NCBI GenBank assembly: GCA_964643615.1
Contig: CAZXTR010000022.1
Span: 1-15,578, forward strand
Origin: CAZXTR01 sp964643615
GTDB taxonomy: Bacteria > Pseudomonadota > Alphaproteobacteria > CAAHEQ01 > UBA3637
Length of the DNA stretch: 15,578 nt
Direction of reading: 5' to 3'
Part shown: piece after piece, positions 14,219-15,578 of the stretch
How positions within the stretch are numbered: position 1 is the first letter of the stretch
How the letters are laid out: each line of letters begins with the position of its first letter
Position numbers and translations under genes: made by a program
Notes under the pieces: model-generated
The model's database searches: none
The model's input: the letters and a program-made list of their open reading frames with translations, nothing else
What the model was told of the DNA's origin: nothing

Positions 14219-15578
14219 TAGTCGACCTTATATTTTTTCATCACAAAATGTTGTTGAATGATGGATAAAATATTATTCCAAGTCCAATATATTACTAACC
14301 CTGAAGCAAACTGTCCCAACATAAACACGAAAACCAAAGGCATCCATTTGAAAATCATAGCTTGAGTCTTATCCATTAGTGCAGGGTTCATTTTTTGTTG
14401 TAAAAACATTGTAAGCCCCATCAACATTGGCCAAACACCGATATTCAAAAACGTTGGGACATCCCATGGGATAAGTCCAAACAAGGTAAAAAAAGATGAT
14501 GGGTCTGGAACTGATAAATCGTGTATCCAACCATAAAATGGAGCCTGCCTCATTTCAATAGAAACCGACAATACTTTATATAAAGAAAAGAAAATCGGAA
14601 TTTGAATTAACAAAGGAAGACAACCCGACGCAGGGTTTACTTTTTCTTTTTTATACAACAACATCATTTCTTGTTGCATACGCATTTTATTGTCTTTATA
14701 CAATTCTTGAATCGATTTTACTTTCGGCTGTAATTTCCGCATTTTTGCCATATTTTCAAAAGATTTGCCCGCGATAGGGAAAAGCAATAACCTTAAGATA
14801 GAGGCAAAAATTAAGATTGCCAAACCCATATTACCGACCAAATGATTTAAAAAACTTAAAATAAACAAAAACGGCTTTGTCAAAAAGTAAAACCAACCAA
14901 AATCAATAGCCAATTCAAACTTTTCAATTCCAAAATCTTTTTGATACATCGCCAATATTTTTTCTTCTTTAGGACCAGCAAAAAAATAGCTTGTTTTCGA
15001 AGCGCTTTCACCCGCTTTTACTTGGAAAGTAGGTGTTACATAATAAGTAGAAAAAACGTTTTTATTTTGCGTATTACCATAGGAAAAAACACCTTGCACA
15101 TCACTTAATTCTTTATCAAAGATCAATGCAGTCAACCAATATTTTTCTGTGATTCCTAGCCAACCACCTTTCGTTGTAAACTTTTCTTTTTCTCCTTCTT
15201 TAAAATCATACATTTTGAATTCTTTTAAAGAACCGTCAAGGACGCCAACAAAACCTTCATGAACACTAGATAACGGGACTTCAGGAGGATCTATGCGAAC
15301 AATTGTTCCATCAGAAGAAAACCACAAAGATTCAGTCGTTTTATTTTCAATCGTATTCACGATGGTAAACATATATTCTTTATCCATTGAAATCACTTGT
15401 TTAAACACGACACCTTTTTCATTTTGCCATGTCAGCGTTAAAGGAGAATCTGGCGTAAGCGTTTCTTTGTCCGCCGTCCATAATGTATTTTGGTTAGGAG
15501 CAGTCATGCCATTGTTTAAAGAAGAAATTCCAAATGCTACGTAATACGAAGGCATTAAAAGAGTCACATCTGGACTAT
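14218..15578 (-). CDS. yidC: Membrane protein insertase YidC, C-terminal part
   Basis: YidC (Oxa1/Alb3 family) inserts and folds inner-membrane proteins, alone or with SecYEG. About 452 residues are visible and the frame is open at the right edge, so roughly 100 N-terminal residues, with the first membrane anchor, lie outside. What is seen is most of the periplasmic beta domain, then the conserved five-helix core. Core marks include GNMGLAILIFASILRLLLFP, with the Arg that lines the hydrophilic groove; the cytoplasmic hairpin MAKMRKLQPKVKSIQELYKD; NPASGCLPLLIQIPIFFSLY; and the final helices ending VIYWTWNNILSIIQQHFVMK. The C-terminal tail is short and basic (KKYKVD). It overlaps engB by one base (TAATG), the yidC-engB order known from many alphaproteobacteria. 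Confidence 0.96.
   Translation of the reverse strand, partial: SPDVTLLMPSYYVAFGISSLNNGMTAPNQNTLWTADKETLTPDSPLTLTWQNEKGVVFKQVISMDKEYMFTIVNTIENKTTESLWFSSDGTIVRIDPPEVPLSSVHEGFVGVLDGSLKEFKMYDFKEGEKEKFTTKGGWLGITEKYWLTALIFDKELSDVQGVFSYGNTQNKNVFSTYYVTPTFQVKAGESASKTSYFFAGPKEEKILAMYQKDFGIEKFELAIDFGWFYFLTKPFLFILSFLNHLVGNMGLAILIFASILRLLLFPIAGKSFENMAKMRKLQPKVKSIQELYKDNKMRMQQEMMLLYKKEKVNPASGCLPLLIQIPIFFSLYKVLSVSIEMRQAPFYGWIHDLSVPDPSSFFTLFGLIPWDVPTFLNIGVWPMLMGLTMFLQQKMNPALMDKTQAMIFKWMPLVFVFMLGQFASGLVIYWTWNNILSIIQQHFVMKKYKVD

Noticed and set aside
1..15578. CRISPR arrays, insertion sequences, tRNA or rRNA genes, toxin-antitoxin pairs, integrase sites
   Set aside because: I looked for direct repeats, transposase-like frames and cloverleaf sequence on both strands and saw none that could be supported.

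Overview
The window is a stretch of mostly core bacterial chromosome from an AT-rich genome (roughly one third G+C by eye). The gene set and its order point to an alphaproteobacterium. The long L25/CTC-type protein is followed by pth and ychF; secB is divergent from a Tim44-like gene that leads into mltA and an Smr-domain gene; and yidC is followed by engB. The low G+C and tight packing would fit a host-associated lineage such as Holosporales or a relative, but that placement is inference. I see no transposase, phage gene, tRNA, rRNA or CRISPR array.

Left block (1-4154, + strand): the 3' end of an unrecognised cysteine-rich protein, then rplY behind a promoter and a two-hairpin leader, then pth, ychF and a bacteriohemerythrin in one tight run. 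After these comes an unrecognised basic protein with its own near-consensus promoter. Middle block (4162-9063, - strand): rarA, an RluC-family pseudouridine synthase, a large AsmA-like protein and an acylphosphatase, each overlapping or nearly touching the next. An RNHCP-domain protein (9121-9486, +) lies between this block and the next.

Third block (9497-12944, - strand): timA-like, mltA, an Smr-domain gene, tsaD and trxA, read as one operon with start/stop overlaps. The Tim44-like and MltA proteins belong to the envelope, TsaD to tRNA modification (t6A), and thioredoxin to redox control. secB (13083-13565, +) diverges from this operon and ends at a strong bidirectional terminator shared with engB. 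The right edge (13605-15578, - strand) holds engB and the C-terminal three quarters of yidC.

The most notable feature is engB. This normally essential ribosome-assembly GTPase is split into two frames at a short A-run, and the site itself fits a -1 slippery heptamer (A AAA AAT). Either the gene has a one-base deletion (real or a sequencing error), or it is read through by slippage. Other points worth a second look are the attenuator-like leader of rplY, an 8-G run that forms both the 3' end of pth and the ribosome binding site of ychF, and the two unrecognised proteins of the left block. I did not find a convincing new multi-gene system.
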